Shown here piece after piece: positions 9,766-20,186 of a DNA stretch of 64,000 nt (within the stretch, counting starts at the first letter, position 1; each line of letters starts with the position of its first letter). The DNA lies in contig NZ_FOEN01000001.1 in NCBI RefSeq assembly GCF_900110675.1, positions 310,001 to 374,000 of the forward strand, read 5' to 3'. The notes under the pieces are model-generated. The model was not told the origin of the DNA. It did no database searches and saw nothing but the letters and a program-made list of their open reading frames with translations. The DNA comes from Ignavigranum ruoffiae. Its GTDB lineage: Bacteria > Bacillota > Bacilli > Lactobacillales > Aerococcaceae. Made by a program: the position numbers and the translations under genes.

Positions 9766-11016
9766 TTATTTAAGCACACTGGCCAACAACTTTAAGGCTT
9801 CTTCTTTAGCAAGTAGTCTTATTTTATCACGACTTTGGCTCCCTAGGTTCAATTCCTTAATCAAGACTTGCTGATCAGGTTGAGCTAAACCAATAAATAC
9901 TTGACCTACAGGGTGACCATCGAGTGAATCAGGACCTGCCACACCGGTTAAACTCAAGCCGTAGTCAGACTGGGACTTTTTTTGACAATTTACAGCCATG
10001 GCTTGCGCCACTTCAGCCGAAACCACTGAATAGCGGTTAATAAAATCTAAATCAATCCCTAAATATTTGTATTTACTTGAAGTTTGATAAGTTACAAAAC
10101 CACCGACCAGCACTTCTCCAGCACCAGGAACAGTAGTTAATGAGCTACTGACCAAACCACCCGTTAAACTTTCTGCTAAGCCTAGAGTGATCCCTTCTTG
10201 GGTCATTTTATGAATAATCATTTCTTCTAGAGTTTCATCTTCTTTTAAGAGTTGATCCACCCCTAAGCAATTTTCAATTTGATCGGATAAATCAGCTAAT
10301 AATTTCTCAGCAGTCTGCTGAGAATCTGCTGTTGCAGTTAAGCGAAGTTGAAGCTTGTTTGGCTTGGCATAGATTGCGATGGTAGGATTCGTTTGATTTT
10401 GAATCAGTTCATCTAGTTTATCTGCAAGATAAGCTTCACCCATCGGTTTAATTTCAATATATTTTGATTGAATGACTGGCTGCTGATTAAATTCGTCTTT
10501 TAAATACGTCAACAGGTAGCGATCAACCATTAACTCAAGCTCACGCGGTGGACCGGGTAGAATAATAATATAGCTGTATCGGTCCAAATAAGGAAACTTA
10601 TAGGCACAGCCCAAAGCCAATCCATTATCATTATTAAATGTTTTCGAATTAGCTAAGATATGTGCTTGCTTTTGATCCAAGGCAGTCATCGAACGACTCC
10701 GCTCTTGAAAGTAGGTCTCAATTTCCTTTAAGTGAGCTCGATCAATCATTAAATCAATCCCCAGCGCCGCAGCCACCGCCTCTTTGGTGATGTCATCTCG
10801 GGTTGGACCGAGTCCACCCGCAATAATAATCAATTGCGAACGATCTAAAGCTGTCTTCAGACTGGCTTGAATCCGCTGCGGATTATCTCCGACAGTTTGT
10901 TTAAAATAAGTTCCGATGCCCAATGATTCCAACTTCCGGGCAATATAACTCGAATTAGAATCCAGAACAGTGCCCATTAATAATTCTGTCCCCACCGTAA
11001 TTATTTCAGCTTTCAT
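9766..11016 (-). CDS. cinA: CinA, competence/damage-inducible protein (nicotinamide-nucleotide amidase)
   Basis: Two-domain protein. The N-terminal MoaB/MogA-like domain has VGTELLMG near residues 8-15 and the GGLGPTRDD loop. The C-terminal PncC-type domain has [14 protein letters not shown] and GVAGP. In other bacteria the C-terminal part deamidates nicotinamide mononucleotide for NAD recycling, and CinA accompanies RecA during competence. The start chosen gives [13 protein letters not shown], 416 residues, with TGGAGGT five bases upstream; the longer frame begins eight codons earlier without a site. It precedes recA as in Bacillus and Streptococcus, but recA has its own promoter. Confidence 0.95.
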   Translation of the reverse strand: MKAEIITVGTELLMGTVLDSNSSYIARKLESLGIGTYFKQTVGDNPQRIQASLKTALDRSQLIIIAGGLGPTRDDITKEAVAAALGIDLMIDRAHLKEIETYFQERSRSMTALDQKQAHILANSKTFNNDNGLALGCAYKFPYLDRYSYIIILPGPPRELELMVDRYLLTYLKDEFNQQPVIQSKYIEIKPMGEAYLADKLDELIQNQTNPTIAIYAKPNKLQLRLTATADSQQTAEKLLADLSDQIENCLGVDQLLKEDETLEEMIIHKMTQEGITLGLAESLTGGLVSSSLTTVPGAGEVLVGGFVTYQTSSKYKYLGIDLDFINRYSVVSAEVAQAMAVNCQKKSQSDYGLSLTGVAGPDSLDGHPVGQVFIGLAQPDQQVLIKELNLGSQSRDKIRLLAKEEALKLLASVLK

Positions 11017-11061
11017 AACAACCTCCAAATATAGATACAATAAAAATAAAGAAAATCCGAT

Positions 11062-11097
11062 AAAAAAAGCATTTCAAAAAGACACCTTGAAATGCTT
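11062..11097 (-). terminator. rodZ-pgsA terminator
   Basis: Perfect 11-bp stem AAGCATTTCAA / TTGAAATGCTT (11067-11077, 11087-11097) followed on the minus strand by a run of seven T. It lies just after the pgsA stop and before cinA. Confidence 0.9.
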
Positions 11098-11102
11098 GAT
11101 GA

Positions 11103-11684
11103 TTATTTATTATAAAATACAAAACGTCCCTGGTAAAAATATTCGATTCCCGAATAAATAGTAAAAAACAGGCAAACATATAATAATAGCTTGGCAATTG
11201 AGAAAGGTAACTGATTTAAACCAAAATCATCCATTAAGAAAAATATAATAGCAAACATTTGGGTAAAGGTTTTAATTTTTCCGGGCATCGCCGCAGCCAT
11301 GACTTTACCATCATGTTGGGCTAACAAGACTCGAAGTCCTGTCACTAAAAGTTCACGACCTAGAATAATAATACAAATCCAGGCTGGAACTTTCTGCATA
11401 GAAACCAAAGCGACAAAGGCGGCCATTACCAACAGCTTATCGGCCATCGGATCGAAAAAAGCCCCAAATGAAGTTACCAAATGATATTTACGTGCCAAAT
11501 AGCCGTCCAAATAATCCGTTACCGAAGCTAAGGCAAAAATAATCGCCGCTAAGAAATGAGCTAAAGGAATCTGCTGTGCCATAAAACTTATTGAAACCGC
11601 TGGATCAATCAGATAAAGCACGCCGACAAAAACTGGTATCAGAAACAGCCGCAGTAAGGTTAATTGATTCGCAATATTCATCAT
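11103..11684 (-). CDS. pgsA: PgsA, CDP-diacylglycerol-glycerol-3-phosphate 3-phosphatidyltransferase
   Basis: Membrane enzyme that commits CDP-diacylglycerol to phosphatidylglycerol. The CDP-alcohol phosphotransferase motif D-x2-DG-x2-AR-x8-G-x3-D-x3-D is complete: D57, D60-G61, A64-R65, G74, D78, D82. Several hydrophobic segments surround it, and the length of 193 residues fits. Two adjacent ATG codons could start it (11684 or 11681); the second gives the more typical MNIANQLTLLRL. The first ATG overlaps the rodZ stop by one base (TAATG), so the two are translationally coupled. Confidence 0.95.
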   Translation of the reverse strand: MMNIANQLTLLRLFLIPVFVGVLYLIDPAVSISFMAQQIPLAHFLAAIIFALASVTDYLDGYLARKYHLVTSFGAFFDPMADKLLVMAAFVALVSMQKVPAWICIIILGRELLVTGLRVLLAQHDGKVMAAAMPGKIKTFTQMFAIIFFLMDDFGLNQLPFSIAKLLLYVCLFFTIYSGIEYFYQGRFVFYNK

Positions 11685-12715
11685 TACTCACCGCTATAGT
11701 TAGGATCATATACCGCAGGGCCTTGATATCCTGTATTTTCAGCCGCAGAACTTTCGGATGCCTCAGCCTCAGTCGCTTGACTGCTCTCATCACCTGGAAG
11801 ATCGAGCGGAATAGATTCAGCTGGCGTTTCTTTCACATCATCTGCCAACTGGAAGACGATGGTCTCTTTGATATAATCACTTTTTGCTTCAATTTCCTTA
11901 CCATTAACATAGAATTTACCACCTTCAGGATAACCTAAACGCAATCGAATAGTTTTGGCACCTGGTTGTGGCTTGAAGGTCACTGATTCTCCTTCAGCTA
12001 CTGGCGTATCCACTTGGATCACATCATCTTGATAAATACCGACCCAGACAAAGGCATCAGCCTTCACTTCGAATTCATATTCTTCAATTGGATTTTCTAA
12101 TTGATACAAGGTTTCCTCGGTCGGTTCAGACAGAAGAGTAATCACTTGTTTTCCAACTTTAATTTGGTTTTCAGCCAAACTTTCTTGGGTAGACTCGGTA
12201 TTTGTTTCATTAGTTTCTTCAACTTCGACGGTATCAGGTTCAACGACGGATACGATCGCAGACTCTTGTTCTTTTTGACCAGTCTCTACTTTATCTTTTT
12301 GACTAATACTTTGAATGGCAAAAATTAATGTAGCGATAATTAACAAAATAATTGTAATTAACAAAATCATCGGTAAATAAGATAAAACATGTTCCCATTG
12401 GCTTTTCTCACCTTGTTGATGACGCTCCAAACGAGACGGGATCGAACTTTCTTCAACGAAGTCCTCCTCTTCTTCTACCGGATTAATAATCTCTGCTTCA
12501 TGATCCTCTAGAAGTTGGTTGCCGTTTAGGCCAACAATATCCGCATATTGTTTCACAAAAGCTCGGACGTAATATTGACCCGGTAAAATATCAAACTGTC
12601 CATCCTCGATCGCCTGTAAATATTTTTTTTGAATTTTTGTTTTTTGTTGTAAAGTATTTAAAGTATAGCCTCGTTCGATGCGGGCATCACGTAGTTTGCT
12701 TCCTAACTCGCTCAT
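11684..12715 (-). CDS. rodZ: RodZ-like helix-turn-helix membrane protein
   Basis: Cell-shape factor of the RodZ/YmfM type that ties MreB to the envelope in other rods and ovococci. It has an N-terminal cytoplasmic helix-turn-helix (about 8-75, with YLQAIEDGQFDILPGQYYVRAFVKQYA split over 32-58), one membrane helix (113-135), an acidic linker rich in Glu and Thr, and a C-terminal DUF4115-type beta domain (about 215-300). It ends in a low-complexity Ser/Glu/Ala tail. The start has GGGAG seven bases upstream. On this strand TGCTATAAT (12749-12757) is an extended -10. It is the first gene of the rodZ-pgsA unit, a conserved Firmicute order. Confidence 0.88.
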   Translation of the reverse strand: MSELGSKLRDARIERGYTLNTLQQKTKIQKKYLQAIEDGQFDILPGQYYVRAFVKQYADIVGLNGNQLLEDHEAEIINPVEEEEDFVEESSIPSRLERHQQGEKSQWEHVLSYLPMILLITIILLIIATLIFAIQSISQKDKVETGQKEQESAIVSVVEPDTVEVEETNETNTESTQESLAENQIKVGKQVITLLSEPTEETLYQLENPIEEYEFEVKADAFVWVGIYQDDVIQVDTPVAEGESVTFKPQPGAKTIRLRLGYPEGGKFYVNGKEIEAKSDYIKETIVFQLADDVKETPAESIPLDLPGDESSQATEAEASESSAAENTGYQGPAVYDPNYSGE

Positions 12716-12800
12716 TTATTTACTCCCTTTTACAAATGTATTTATTTTATTATAGCATAAATTAAGCAGTCTGCGAGTATGTCCCGAAACTCTTATCCAT

Positions 12801-12849
12801 AAAAAAACGACTTTGCTAACCCCTTAAATTCATAAGAAGTCACAAAGTC
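12801..12849 (-). terminator. Probable terminator of the nucleoside ABC operon
   Basis: GACTTTG (12809-12815) and CAAAGTC (12843-12849) can pair across a loop of 27 bases, followed on the minus strand by seven T. It lies between the second permease gene and rodZ. The long loop makes it weaker than the others here. Confidence 0.6.
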
Positions 12850-12866
12850 AGCTTTATATATATGAT

Positions 12867-13823
12867 TTATTTTGATTTGACATAAGTTCGTCCACCGGCA
12901 GCTGGTCCACGTGATTGACCCACAAAACCAACTAGGACAAAAATAGTAATGATATATGGAGCAATTTGCAGTAATACAGATGGAATCTTGGCGATGAATG
13001 GAATTTGCGAACCGATGACTGATAAACTTTGGGCAAAGCCGAAGAATATAGCAGCTAACATCGCTCCAATAGGATTCCATTGGCCAAATATCATCGCTGC
13101 CATGGCAATAAATCCTTGACCGGCTACAGTCACATGTGAGAAGTTCATCGAAATCGATTGGGCTAAGACGGCTCCTCCTATTCCACCCAGGAAGCCTGAT
13201 ATCATGACCCCATAATACTTCATGCGATAAACATTAATTCCTAAAGTATCGGCAGCTTGCGGATGTTCCCCTACAGATCTTAAACGCAATCCAAAACGGG
13301 TTTTATAAATAATAAACCAAGAAATCACTGCGAACAGAATCCCAACATAAGCGGGTAAAGAGGTCTTGGTAAAGAAGATTGGCCCAAGGATAGGGATTTT
13401 AGCTAAGACAGGAAAGTTGAAATAACCAAATGACTTACTAATAATTTCGGTCTGACCTTTGCCGGAAAAGAACACACGGGTCAAGAAAATACCCAAGGCA
13501 GGTGCCACGAGGTTCAAGACGGTCCCAGAAATAATATGGTCTGCTCTTAAATTAACCGTGGCCAAGGCATGAATTAATGAGAAAGCGACCCCCACCAGCC
13601 CGGCAGCCAGTAAAGCAAACCATGGAGTCCAAGCACCTAAAGAATCAGCAAAATGCAAATTAAACATAACCGCTGAGAAGGCCCCTATTACCATAATTCC
13701 TTCCAAACCTACGTTGACAATCCCACCCCGTTCAGAAAAGACGCCACCCAATGAGGTAAAAATTAAAGGGGCTGAATAAATTAAGGTTGAAGAAACAAGT
13801 AAGGCTAATATTTCTAAATTCAT
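12867..13823 (-). CDS. Nucleoside-type ABC transporter permease (NupQ/YufQ family)
   Basis: Integral membrane subunit of a BmpA-type nucleoside importer, with about eight hydrophobic segments across 318 residues. The family signature GGVFSERGGIVNVGLEGIM at 26-44 is intact, as is the coupling-region stretch RSVGEHPQAADTLGINVYRM. It resembles NupQ of the Bacillus guanosine transporter NupNOPQ (family knowledge). The ATG overlaps the previous gene's stop (ATGA), with GGAGGT eight bases upstream. The substrate cannot be read from the sequence; purine nucleosides are the likely class. Confidence 0.9.
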   Translation of the reverse strand: MNLEILALLVSSTLIYSAPLIFTSLGGVFSERGGIVNVGLEGIMVIGAFSAVMFNLHFADSLGAWTPWFALLAAGLVGVAFSLIHALATVNLRADHIISGTVLNLVAPALGIFLTRVFFSGKGQTEIISKSFGYFNFPVLAKIPILGPIFFTKTSLPAYVGILFAVISWFIIYKTRFGLRLRSVGEHPQAADTLGINVYRMKYYGVMISGFLGGIGGAVLAQSISMNFSHVTVAGQGFIAMAAMIFGQWNPIGAMLAAIFFGFAQSLSVIGSQIPFIAKIPSVLLQIAPYIITIFVLVGFVGQSRGPAAGGRTYVKSK

Positions 13824-14893
13824 TCTGTCTTACCTCCTTGTTTAGCTTTCTTAGACTGATGACGTTCTACAAAATAGCGGATCACATAATTGGCACCGAC
13901 GAAGAAAATAATAGAAGCGGTCACAATCCCTACAATTTCTTGGGGAACCTTGGCTGAGAAAGACATAAAGGTGGCTCCGGTCTGTAAACCACCAAATAAT
14001 AGACTCGCTAATATAATACCAAATGGATTCAAGGCACCGAGCAAGGCAACTGCCATGCCGTCAAAACCGATCGCTGGGGCAACCCCGTTGGTTAAGAAGA
14101 TATTGCGAAATTCGCCTAGGCCGTTCATCACCCCACCCAAACCAGCAAGCGCTCCTGAAAGAACCATCGCTAAAATAATATTCTTTTTCGCATTCATCCC
14201 CGCATAATTGGCTCCATGTTTGTTGAGCCCGACTGCTTTTAATTCAAAACCAAGGCTTGTGCGTTGAATAAAGACGTAGACAATCACTACCATTATCAAT
14301 GCTATAAAAATACCACCATGTATTTTTGAGAAATTAGTCAACTCCGAGAGTTTCGGAATCACTAAGGAAGCATTGTCACCAATCATCGGGGTAGCATCTG
14401 CTTGATCGGTAATCACATTACGAATGATAAAATCAGTGACATAAACCGACACATAGTTCAACATAATCGTCACAATAACTTCACTGGTATTAAAGAAAGC
14501 TTTCAAAATTCCCGGAATTGCCGCAAAAAGGGCTCCGGCTAACATACCAGCAATAATCGCCATAGGCAAAACTAGCCATTTGCTCTGCTCGGGCATCAAT
14601 AAAGCCACCCAAACAGAGACCAACCAGCCAAATAAAGCTTGCCCAGACAAACCAATATTAAAGAAGCCAGCGGTATAAGCAATAGAAAAACCCAAACCAG
14701 TCAGAATTAAAGGCGTCGCTGCCCGAATCGTTTGACCAATATTAAATGGATTCCCTACCGCACCTTCCCAAAGGGCTTTATAACCAACAATGGGATCATA
14801 ATTAAAGCAAATCATCACAATGGCTCCAAAAATTAAGCCAATGACGACTGATAAAATTGAAACCAGCATACCTGACCATTTATTTTGATACAT
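13820..14893 (-). CDS. Nucleoside-type ABC transporter permease (NupP/YufP family)
   Basis: Partner permease of the same importer, 357 residues with multiple membrane helices and the family stretches TPLILTGLGFSIAYTAGFFN and NIGLSGQALFG near residues 60-90. The coupling region ELKAVGLNKHGANYAGMNA is also present. The start is the ATG with AAGGAAGG eight bases upstream; a GTG three codons earlier would overlap that site. The gene begins inside the last codons of the ATPase gene, so all three genes are translationally coupled. Confidence 0.9.
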   Translation of the reverse strand: MYQNKWSGMLVSILSVVIGLIFGAIVMICFNYDPIVGYKALWEGAVGNPFNIGQTIRAATPLILTGLGFSIAYTAGFFNIGLSGQALFGWLVSVWVALLMPEQSKWLVLPMAIIAGMLAGALFAAIPGILKAFFNTSEVIVTIMLNYVSVYVTDFIIRNVITDQADATPMIGDNASLVIPKLSELTNFSKIHGGIFIALIMVVIVYVFIQRTSLGFELKAVGLNKHGANYAGMNAKKNIILAMVLSGALAGLGGVMNGLGEFRNIFLTNGVAPAIGFDGMAVALLGALNPFGIILASLLFGGLQTGATFMSFSAKVPQEIVGIVTASIIFFVGANYVIRYFVERHQSKKAKQGGKTE

Positions 14894-16478
14894 TCTGGAC
14901 ACCTTCCTTTTCTGGATGACTTTGAAACTGGTCTGTTTGTCGCATTTCTTTGACTTCTTCGTATGAGGTTCCTGACATCATTAGACCAATTTCTTGTTCA
15001 TTCGTCTCAGAGGCTGGAATATCGGCAACAATTTGTCCTTCATACATTACCAGAATTCGATCAGAAACATTTAGAATTTCATCCAACTCAAAACTCATTA
15101 AGAGGACGGCTTTGTCCTGATTCCGTTGGTCAATCAGTCTCTTGTGAATAAATTCAATCGCCCCCACGTCTAATCCCCGAGTTGGATTAGCCGCAATCAG
15201 CAAATTCGGATTACTATCTAATTCACGAGCAATAATCGCCTTTTGTTGGTTACCACCCGACAAAGACCGAATCGGGCTCTTTTGTGAGCTGGTGCGAACA
15301 TCAAAATGTTCGATTAATTTTTGCGCATGTTTTTCAATGGCTGAAAATTTAAGGAAACCAGATTGAGAATAATCTTCTTTGAAATAATCTTTAATAATGA
15401 AGTTTTCTTCCACACTCATATCTAGAATCAAACCATACCGATGACGGTCTTCTGGAATATGGCCGACACCCATTTCATTAATAGCACGAGGTGATGCATG
15501 AGTAATGTCTACATGTCCTAAATTAATTTGACCTGACTTGACCGGCATTAAGCCATTAAGCGCTAGAATCAATTCAGTCTGTCCGTTGCCGTCAATTCCG
15601 GCAATCCCAACGACTTCACCACGACGGACTTGGAAGGACAGATGATTTACTCGCGGTATCCCCTTTTGATCCTCAACGACCAAATCCTTAACCGCGAGTG
15701 CAACTTCTTTAGGCTCAGAGGCTTTTTTCTCTGTTTTAAAGGAAACGACCCGGCCGACCATCATGTTGGCTAAGGTATTGGCATCAGTATCTGCGACCTT
15801 TACCGTATCAATTGATTGACCTCGGCGGATGACCGTACAGTAATCAGCTACCTTCTTAATTTCATCTAACTTATGAGTAATAATGATAATAGACTTTCCT
15901 TCACGGGCTAATGCCTTTAAAGTTACCATTAAATCATCAATTTCTTGAGGAGTCAGCGAGGCAGTCGGTTCATCAAAAATCAGCATATCAGCTCCCCGAT
16001 ATAAGACTTTCAGAATCTCAACCCGCTGCTGCATACCTACTGATATATTCTCCACCAGCGCATCTAAGTCAACATTCAATCCATATTGCTTTGATAATTC
16101 TTCGACTTTCTTGCGTGCTACTGCTTTATCTAAAAAAATCCCCTGCTGAGGTTCTTGACCAAGAATAATATTTTCTAAAACAGTGAAAGCATCAATTAAC
16201 ATAAAATGTTGATGAACCATCCCAATACCTAACTGGTAAGCTTTGGTGGGTGAATCAATCACTTCAGCTTGGCCATTCATATAAATTTCCCCACTTGTGG
16301 GTTCTAATAATCCTGACAAAATATTCATCAAGGTAGATTTACCTGCACCATTTTCTCCAAGTAATGCATGTATTTCGCCACGATACAACTTTAAATTGAT
16401 ATCTTTATTGGCATAGAAATTTCCAAACTTCTTACTAATTTGGCGCATTTCAATCACAGGGACTGCTTGAGTTTCCAT
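14880..16478 (-). CDS. Nucleoside-type ABC transporter ATPase, two nucleotide-binding domains (NupO/YufO family)
   Basis: Energises the importer. It has two fused ATPase domains. The first has Walker A GENGAGKS at 41-48, signature SVGMQQR and Walker B MLIFDEPTAS. The second has a degenerate Walker A (GIDGNGQT) and Walker B (LLIAANPTRGLD) with a good signature SGGNQQK. This asymmetry is normal for sugar and nucleoside ATPases of this class. The start chosen gives METQAVPVIEMRQ, 532 residues, with AAGGAG eight bases before; the frame extends 28 codons upstream without support. No substrate-binding lipoprotein gene lies upstream, where the family normally has one. Confidence 0.92.
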   Translation of the reverse strand: METQAVPVIEMRQISKKFGNFYANKDINLKLYRGEIHALLGENGAGKSTLMNILSGLLEPTSGEIYMNGQAEVIDSPTKAYQLGIGMVHQHFMLIDAFTVLENIILGQEPQQGIFLDKAVARKKVEELSKQYGLNVDLDALVENISVGMQQRVEILKVLYRGADMLIFDEPTASLTPQEIDDLMVTLKALAREGKSIIIITHKLDEIKKVADYCTVIRRGQSIDTVKVADTDANTLANMMVGRVVSFKTEKKASEPKEVALAVKDLVVEDQKGIPRVNHLSFQVRRGEVVGIAGIDGNGQTELILALNGLMPVKSGQINLGHVDITHASPRAINEMGVGHIPEDRHRYGLILDMSVEENFIIKDYFKEDYSQSGFLKFSAIEKHAQKLIEHFDVRTSSQKSPIRSLSGGNQQKAIIARELDSNPNLLIAANPTRGLDVGAIEFIHKRLIDQRNQDKAVLLMSFELDEILNVSDRILVMYEGQIVADIPASETNEQEIGLMMSGTSYEEVKEMRQTDQFQSHPEKEGVQNVSK

Positions 16479-16931
16479 AGCCGCCTCTCCTTCTAAATGA
16501 GATAATAATGAAATTAGTACACTTAAAATAATATCATAAAAGCTGAAAGCAAGCACTAGCAATTTCCATCATTAAGCAAAGTTAGGCCAAATACATTGCA
16601 TTAAAATAATATTAATAATTTTTACGAAATTAATTTTAGATCAATCAAGTTAGAGGAATAATTGCAAATCTCCCCCTAAGATGAATGGCTTGATAATGCA
16701 TATAGAATTATCAAAATAAAATATGCTTGCCTAGGACAACCCTGAAAAAGAAAACCATCGGATCAGCATACTTTACTCATATCAGTCCCTTGAAGCCTCT
16801 GGCTTTTAGAAACGTATCCTGTAAAAACTATATACTTTGAGAAAATATAATCTTACTACTACTCAAGGATTGACATTTAAGACGAATCCTTTATGATCAA
16901 GATTTTGTAAGCGTAATTTAAAAATTGCTTG
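16479..16931. other. Gene-free stretch upstream of the ABC operon
   Basis: No convincing coding frame on either strand. It should hold the ABC operon promoter on the minus strand (a TATTAT lies near 16532), but I see no strong -35, riboswitch or operator. No remnant of a lipoprotein gene is recognisable. Confidence 0.5.
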
Positions 16932-17103
16932 AAAAATAAAAGATAAATCTGGGTGAATCGCAAGAATAAAGAAAATCCACGCAGCTTACAAGCACTTAGC
17001 GACTTGTCGCGTAGTGCTTGTCTAGTGGATCTAGTCCGAAAAAGTTTTACTTTGAAGGACGTTCACTTGCAAATCACCCAGATTTATTTATCTTTTATTT
17101 TTT
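16932..17103. repeat. Large nested inverted-repeat element downstream of ftsK
   Basis: Outer arms at 16932-16964 and 17066-17103 are inverted copies: 17 identical bases (AAAAATAAAAGATAAAT), a 4-base AAAT extra in the right arm, then CTGGGTGA identical, and a divergent tail ending CAAG in both. Inside are nested stems: ATCCAC (16975-16980) / GTGGAT (17025-17030); ACAAGCACT (16988-16996) / AGTGCTTGT (17013-17021); GCGAC / GTCGC at 16999-17010. On the minus strand the inner part reads as a hairpin followed by GTGGATTTTC, terminator-like for ftsK. GCTTGTCTAG (17017-17026) can alternatively pair with CTAGACAAGC (17137-17146). Confidence 0.75.
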
Positions 17104-17219
17104 AAAGAATCAGAATTAGCATTTAATAACTTTGAACTAGACAAGCAGTTATTATCAATCAAGATTATTTTTTGAAACAGCCAAATTCAGAATTGAATGC
17201 AATCATAGTGATGTTTCTA

Positions 17220-19928
17220 CTAGGAAGAGAAATCATTTAGATAAACCTGGCGGGGTTTTGATCCATCTGCGGGACCAATATACCCCAGAGCTTCTAGATC
17301 ATCAATCAGTCTAGCAGCCCGATTATAGCCAATCCGGAACTTCCGTTGAAGTTGAGAGATAGAAACAGTTTCTTGATCTTTAATCAACTCAACAGCGTCC
17401 TCAAAGTACTCGTCTTCACTAGCTTCAATCGCATCCATCTTTTCATCAGAAATAATCATTTCTTCATCATATTCTGCTTCACGCTGATCTTTGATAAAGT
17501 TGGTTATGCGCTCGACTTCTGCGTCTGAGATATAGGCCCCTTGAACCCGAATAGGTTTGTTTAAGGACATAGGTTGGAAGAGCATATCCCCTTTACCAAG
17601 TAGCTTTTCAGCTCCATTCGCATCCAAAATCGTTCGCGAATCGGTACCTGAAGTTACAGCGAAAGCCAAACGTGAAGGAATATTGGCTTTGATAATTCCA
17701 GTAATGACATCGACCGAAGGTCTTTGCGTGGCTATAATCATATGGATCCCCGCTGCTCGTGCCATCTGAGCCAAGCGAATAATCGCATTCTCAACTTCAT
17801 TTCCAGCCACTAGCATCAAATCAGCTAACTCGTCAATGAAGACGACAATTTTAGGCATCTTGGCATAGCCGGTTCCCTCGGTTTGGTTTAATTTTTCAAT
17901 ATATTCATTATAAGATTCTTGATTACGAACATTGGTTTCGGCAAAACGTTCATATCTGCGTTCCATTTCTTCGACCACCTGATTAAGTGCCTTGGCCGCT
18001 TTTCGTGGATTTGTCACCACAGGTGCCAACAAATGCGGAATTTCGTTGTACATGGTTAATTCGACTTTCTTCGGATCCACCATCAGAAATTTAACTTCTT
18101 CAGGATAAGCTTTCATTAATAAGGAACAAATAATCACATTCATACCCACTGATTTACCTGAACCTGTCGAACCGGCAATCAATAAGTGAGGCATCTTACT
18201 TAAATCAGCCGTAGAAATCGCCCCTGCTACATCACGACCTAAAGGTACTTCCAATAAATTATCGCTAGATAAAGCAGCGTCCACGATCTCGTTGAAAGAA
18301 ACTGGACTGATTTGGCTATTTGGCACTTCAATCCCAATTAAGGATTTACCAGGAATTGGAGCCTCCATCCGGATATCGCGAGCTGCCAGGGCCAACGCAA
18401 TATCATCGGTTAAGGAAACAATCTTAGAAACTTTGACGCCAATGGCGGGCTCGATTTCATATTTTGTTACCGCCGGCCCCAAATTAGCTTTAACGACTCG
18501 AGCATCTACCCCAAAACTTTGGAAAGTTTGCTCTAATTTTTTAATATTTTGATTAATTTTTTGATATTCTTCAGATTGATCGACTGGCGGACGTTGGGTC
18601 AAGAGATCCTTGCCCGGAAGCTGATAAGCTTGATCTTTGGTCTTAGCTTTTTTTAGTCCTTTTGTTGTTGTTGGTTGATCCTCAGCTGCTAATTCGTTTT
18701 CTAATTGGTCATCGGTTAGATTCTGCCGTTGATGAGCCTGATCTTGCCAATGACCAGCCTGTTGGAGCAAGCTTTCGTCTGATGGTTCTGGCTTAACATC
18801 CATCGTATCTGCTTCGCTCTTATTTATAATGTCTTTTTTTTCAGAGACAAAGACTGATTGTTCATCCGCTTGAGATTGTGTTGAAGATTCAGCAATAGGA
18901 CTGTCTGATACATTGGCATCTGTATTTGTTGTCGTGTTTTGGCTCACTGACTGTTCAGCCGATAGTTGGTCAAAATAATCTAGATCAAGCACCACATCAC
19001 TCATCTGATCAGCATGCCGTTGACGAGCCCAAGGACTCATCTGATCACTAGCCTGGAAGGTTTCAGTCGGATAGGGCTGAGTCTCCTCAAAAGCCGGCTG
19101 GTAGGTCTGATCATCATCTTCCTGATCTGTCTCCGCCGGTGAATGATCCATTGACAAGTTGAATTCGCGGTCGATAAAAGATCGCCAACGGTCAAGCAGA
19201 CTTGAATTTTGTTTAGCTGGCCTTGGCGCTTGTTTTAGTTCAGTTGTCTCCGCATCAATCACCTGTCGTTCCATCTTTTCCTGGTAAGCTTGTTTATTTT
19301 TAACAGAAATCTCACTTACCTTACTTGAGACCTGTTGGAGATTTCCACCAATCTGGCTAAAGAGAATCCGACAAGCTTGATAGACCTCGGTAATCTTAAT
19401 CCGAGTTAGAATAAATAAACCTAGAAAAAAGACGACAGCAGAAAAAAGATAGGTCCCCCATTGACCAAAAAGGTAGCCAAACGTCTTATAAAATAGTGCT
19501 CCAAGCATCCCACCACCTAACGAAATCCGTTGCTGACCCGTTAGAAATTCATTCTTAAAAATATCGAAGGTGAGACTGAGGATATCTTCGGTTAAAGGTT
19601 CTTGCTTGGCAAATTCATTGAAATGACTGAGCGTAGATAAAGCAATAAATACTAAGCCGCCTCCTAGCAAGTGGCGCCAGGAAATAATCGGTAATTGCCC
19701 TCTTAACACCATCCAGATGCCAGCGAATAATAATACCAATAACAACAAGGGATAATTCTCACCGACAAATAGACGGAAAAAGTTACAATAGATGGTTCCC
19801 AAGAAGCCCCATTGGAAGAAAGCAATAAAGGTCATAAAACATAAAATCAGACCGATCAAAAAATATTGGATATTGAAATTTTTATAAATATTTTTATTTT
19901 GTTTGTTGTTTGAATGAGTTTTCGCCAA
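17220..19928 (-). CDS. ftsK: FtsK/SpoIIIE-type DNA translocase
   Basis: Septum-located motor that pumps chromosomal DNA during division. The N-terminus has four to five membrane helices (about 24-200), then an acidic Gln/Asp-rich linker (about 230-430). The motor domain has Walker A GSTGSGKS at 586-593 and Walker B VVFIDE near 695. The winged-helix gamma domain in the last 65 residues ([18 protein letters not shown]) reads polar DNA motifs. The 902-residue length fits. The start is TTG with TAAGGAG ten bases upstream. It is a single gene, followed by the large inverted-repeat element. Confidence 0.96.
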   Translation of the reverse strand: MAKTHSNNKQNKNIYKNFNIQYFLIGLILCFMTFIAFFQWGFLGTIYCNFFRLFVGENYPLLLLVLLFAGIWMVLRGQLPIISWRHLLGGGLVFIALSTLSHFNEFAKQEPLTEDILSLTFDIFKNEFLTGQQRISLGGGMLGALFYKTFGYLFGQWGTYLFSAVVFFLGLFILTRIKITEVYQACRILFSQIGGNLQQVSSKVSEISVKNKQAYQEKMERQVIDAETTELKQAPRPAKQNSSLLDRWRSFIDREFNLSMDHSPAETDQEDDDQTYQPAFEETQPYPTETFQASDQMSPWARQRHADQMSDVVLDLDYFDQLSAEQSVSQNTTTNTDANVSDSPIAESSTQSQADEQSVFVSEKKDIINKSEADTMDVKPEPSDESLLQQAGHWQDQAHQRQNLTDDQLENELAAEDQPTTTKGLKKAKTKDQAYQLPGKDLLTQRPPVDQSEEYQKINQNIKKLEQTFQSFGVDARVVKANLGPAVTKYEIEPAIGVKVSKIVSLTDDIALALAARDIRMEAPIPGKSLIGIEVPNSQISPVSFNEIVDAALSSDNLLEVPLGRDVAGAISTADLSKMPHLLIAGSTGSGKSVGMNVIICSLLMKAYPEEVKFLMVDPKKVELTMYNEIPHLLAPVVTNPRKAAKALNQVVEEMERRYERFAETNVRNQESYNEYIEKLNQTEGTGYAKMPKIVVFIDELADLMLVAGNEVENAIIRLAQMARAAGIHMIIATQRPSVDVITGIIKANIPSRLAFAVTSGTDSRTILDANGAEKLLGKGDMLFQPMSLNKPIRVQGAYISDAEVERITNFIKDQREAEYDEEMIISDEKMDAIEASEDEYFEDAVELIKDQETVSISQLQRKFRIGYNRAARLIDDLEALGYIGPADGSKPRQVYLNDFSS

Positions 19929-20126
19929 AACGCTCTCGCTCCTTACATAAAATCAGTGTTTTAAGCGTACATCCTATTATATCATTAAACTTTTACCATA
20001 GCGATAGCTAGACACCAGCTAAAGAGACTCTAAATATTCCTTAATCGCGAAAGACCCTATTCTAGAAAATTTCGGCAATGATCGGTTGACTTCGGCACAA
20101 ATCTGAAACAGTTTTCTCTGAAACAA

Positions 20127-20155
20127 TTGCAATCAGACCATTTCTTTTATATAGT
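20127..20155 (+). promoter_or_regulatory. yidC: yidC promoter
   Basis: TTGCAA (20127-20132), 17-base spacer, TATAGT (20150-20155), located 31 bases before the yidC ATG, which has its own GGAGTGAAG site. The rest of 19929-20126 shows no feature beyond the upstream region of ftsK. Confidence 0.7.
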
Positions 20156-20186
20156 AGTAAAGATGAAAAATAATGGAGTGAAGTGA

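Noticed and set aside
11591-11938. Plus-strand open frame of 115 codons across the pgsA-rodZ junction
   Set aside because: Both sense genes are full-length and well conserved there, and the frame has no family features.
12793-13080. Minus-strand frame of 95 codons overlapping the second permease
   Set aside because: It is out of frame with the permease, rich in Cys/Trp/His, and has no ribosome binding site.
13890-14207. Plus-strand open frame of 105 codons
   Set aside because: Antisense to an intact permease gene; composition (Pro/Ala/Lys-rich) is a typical shadow.
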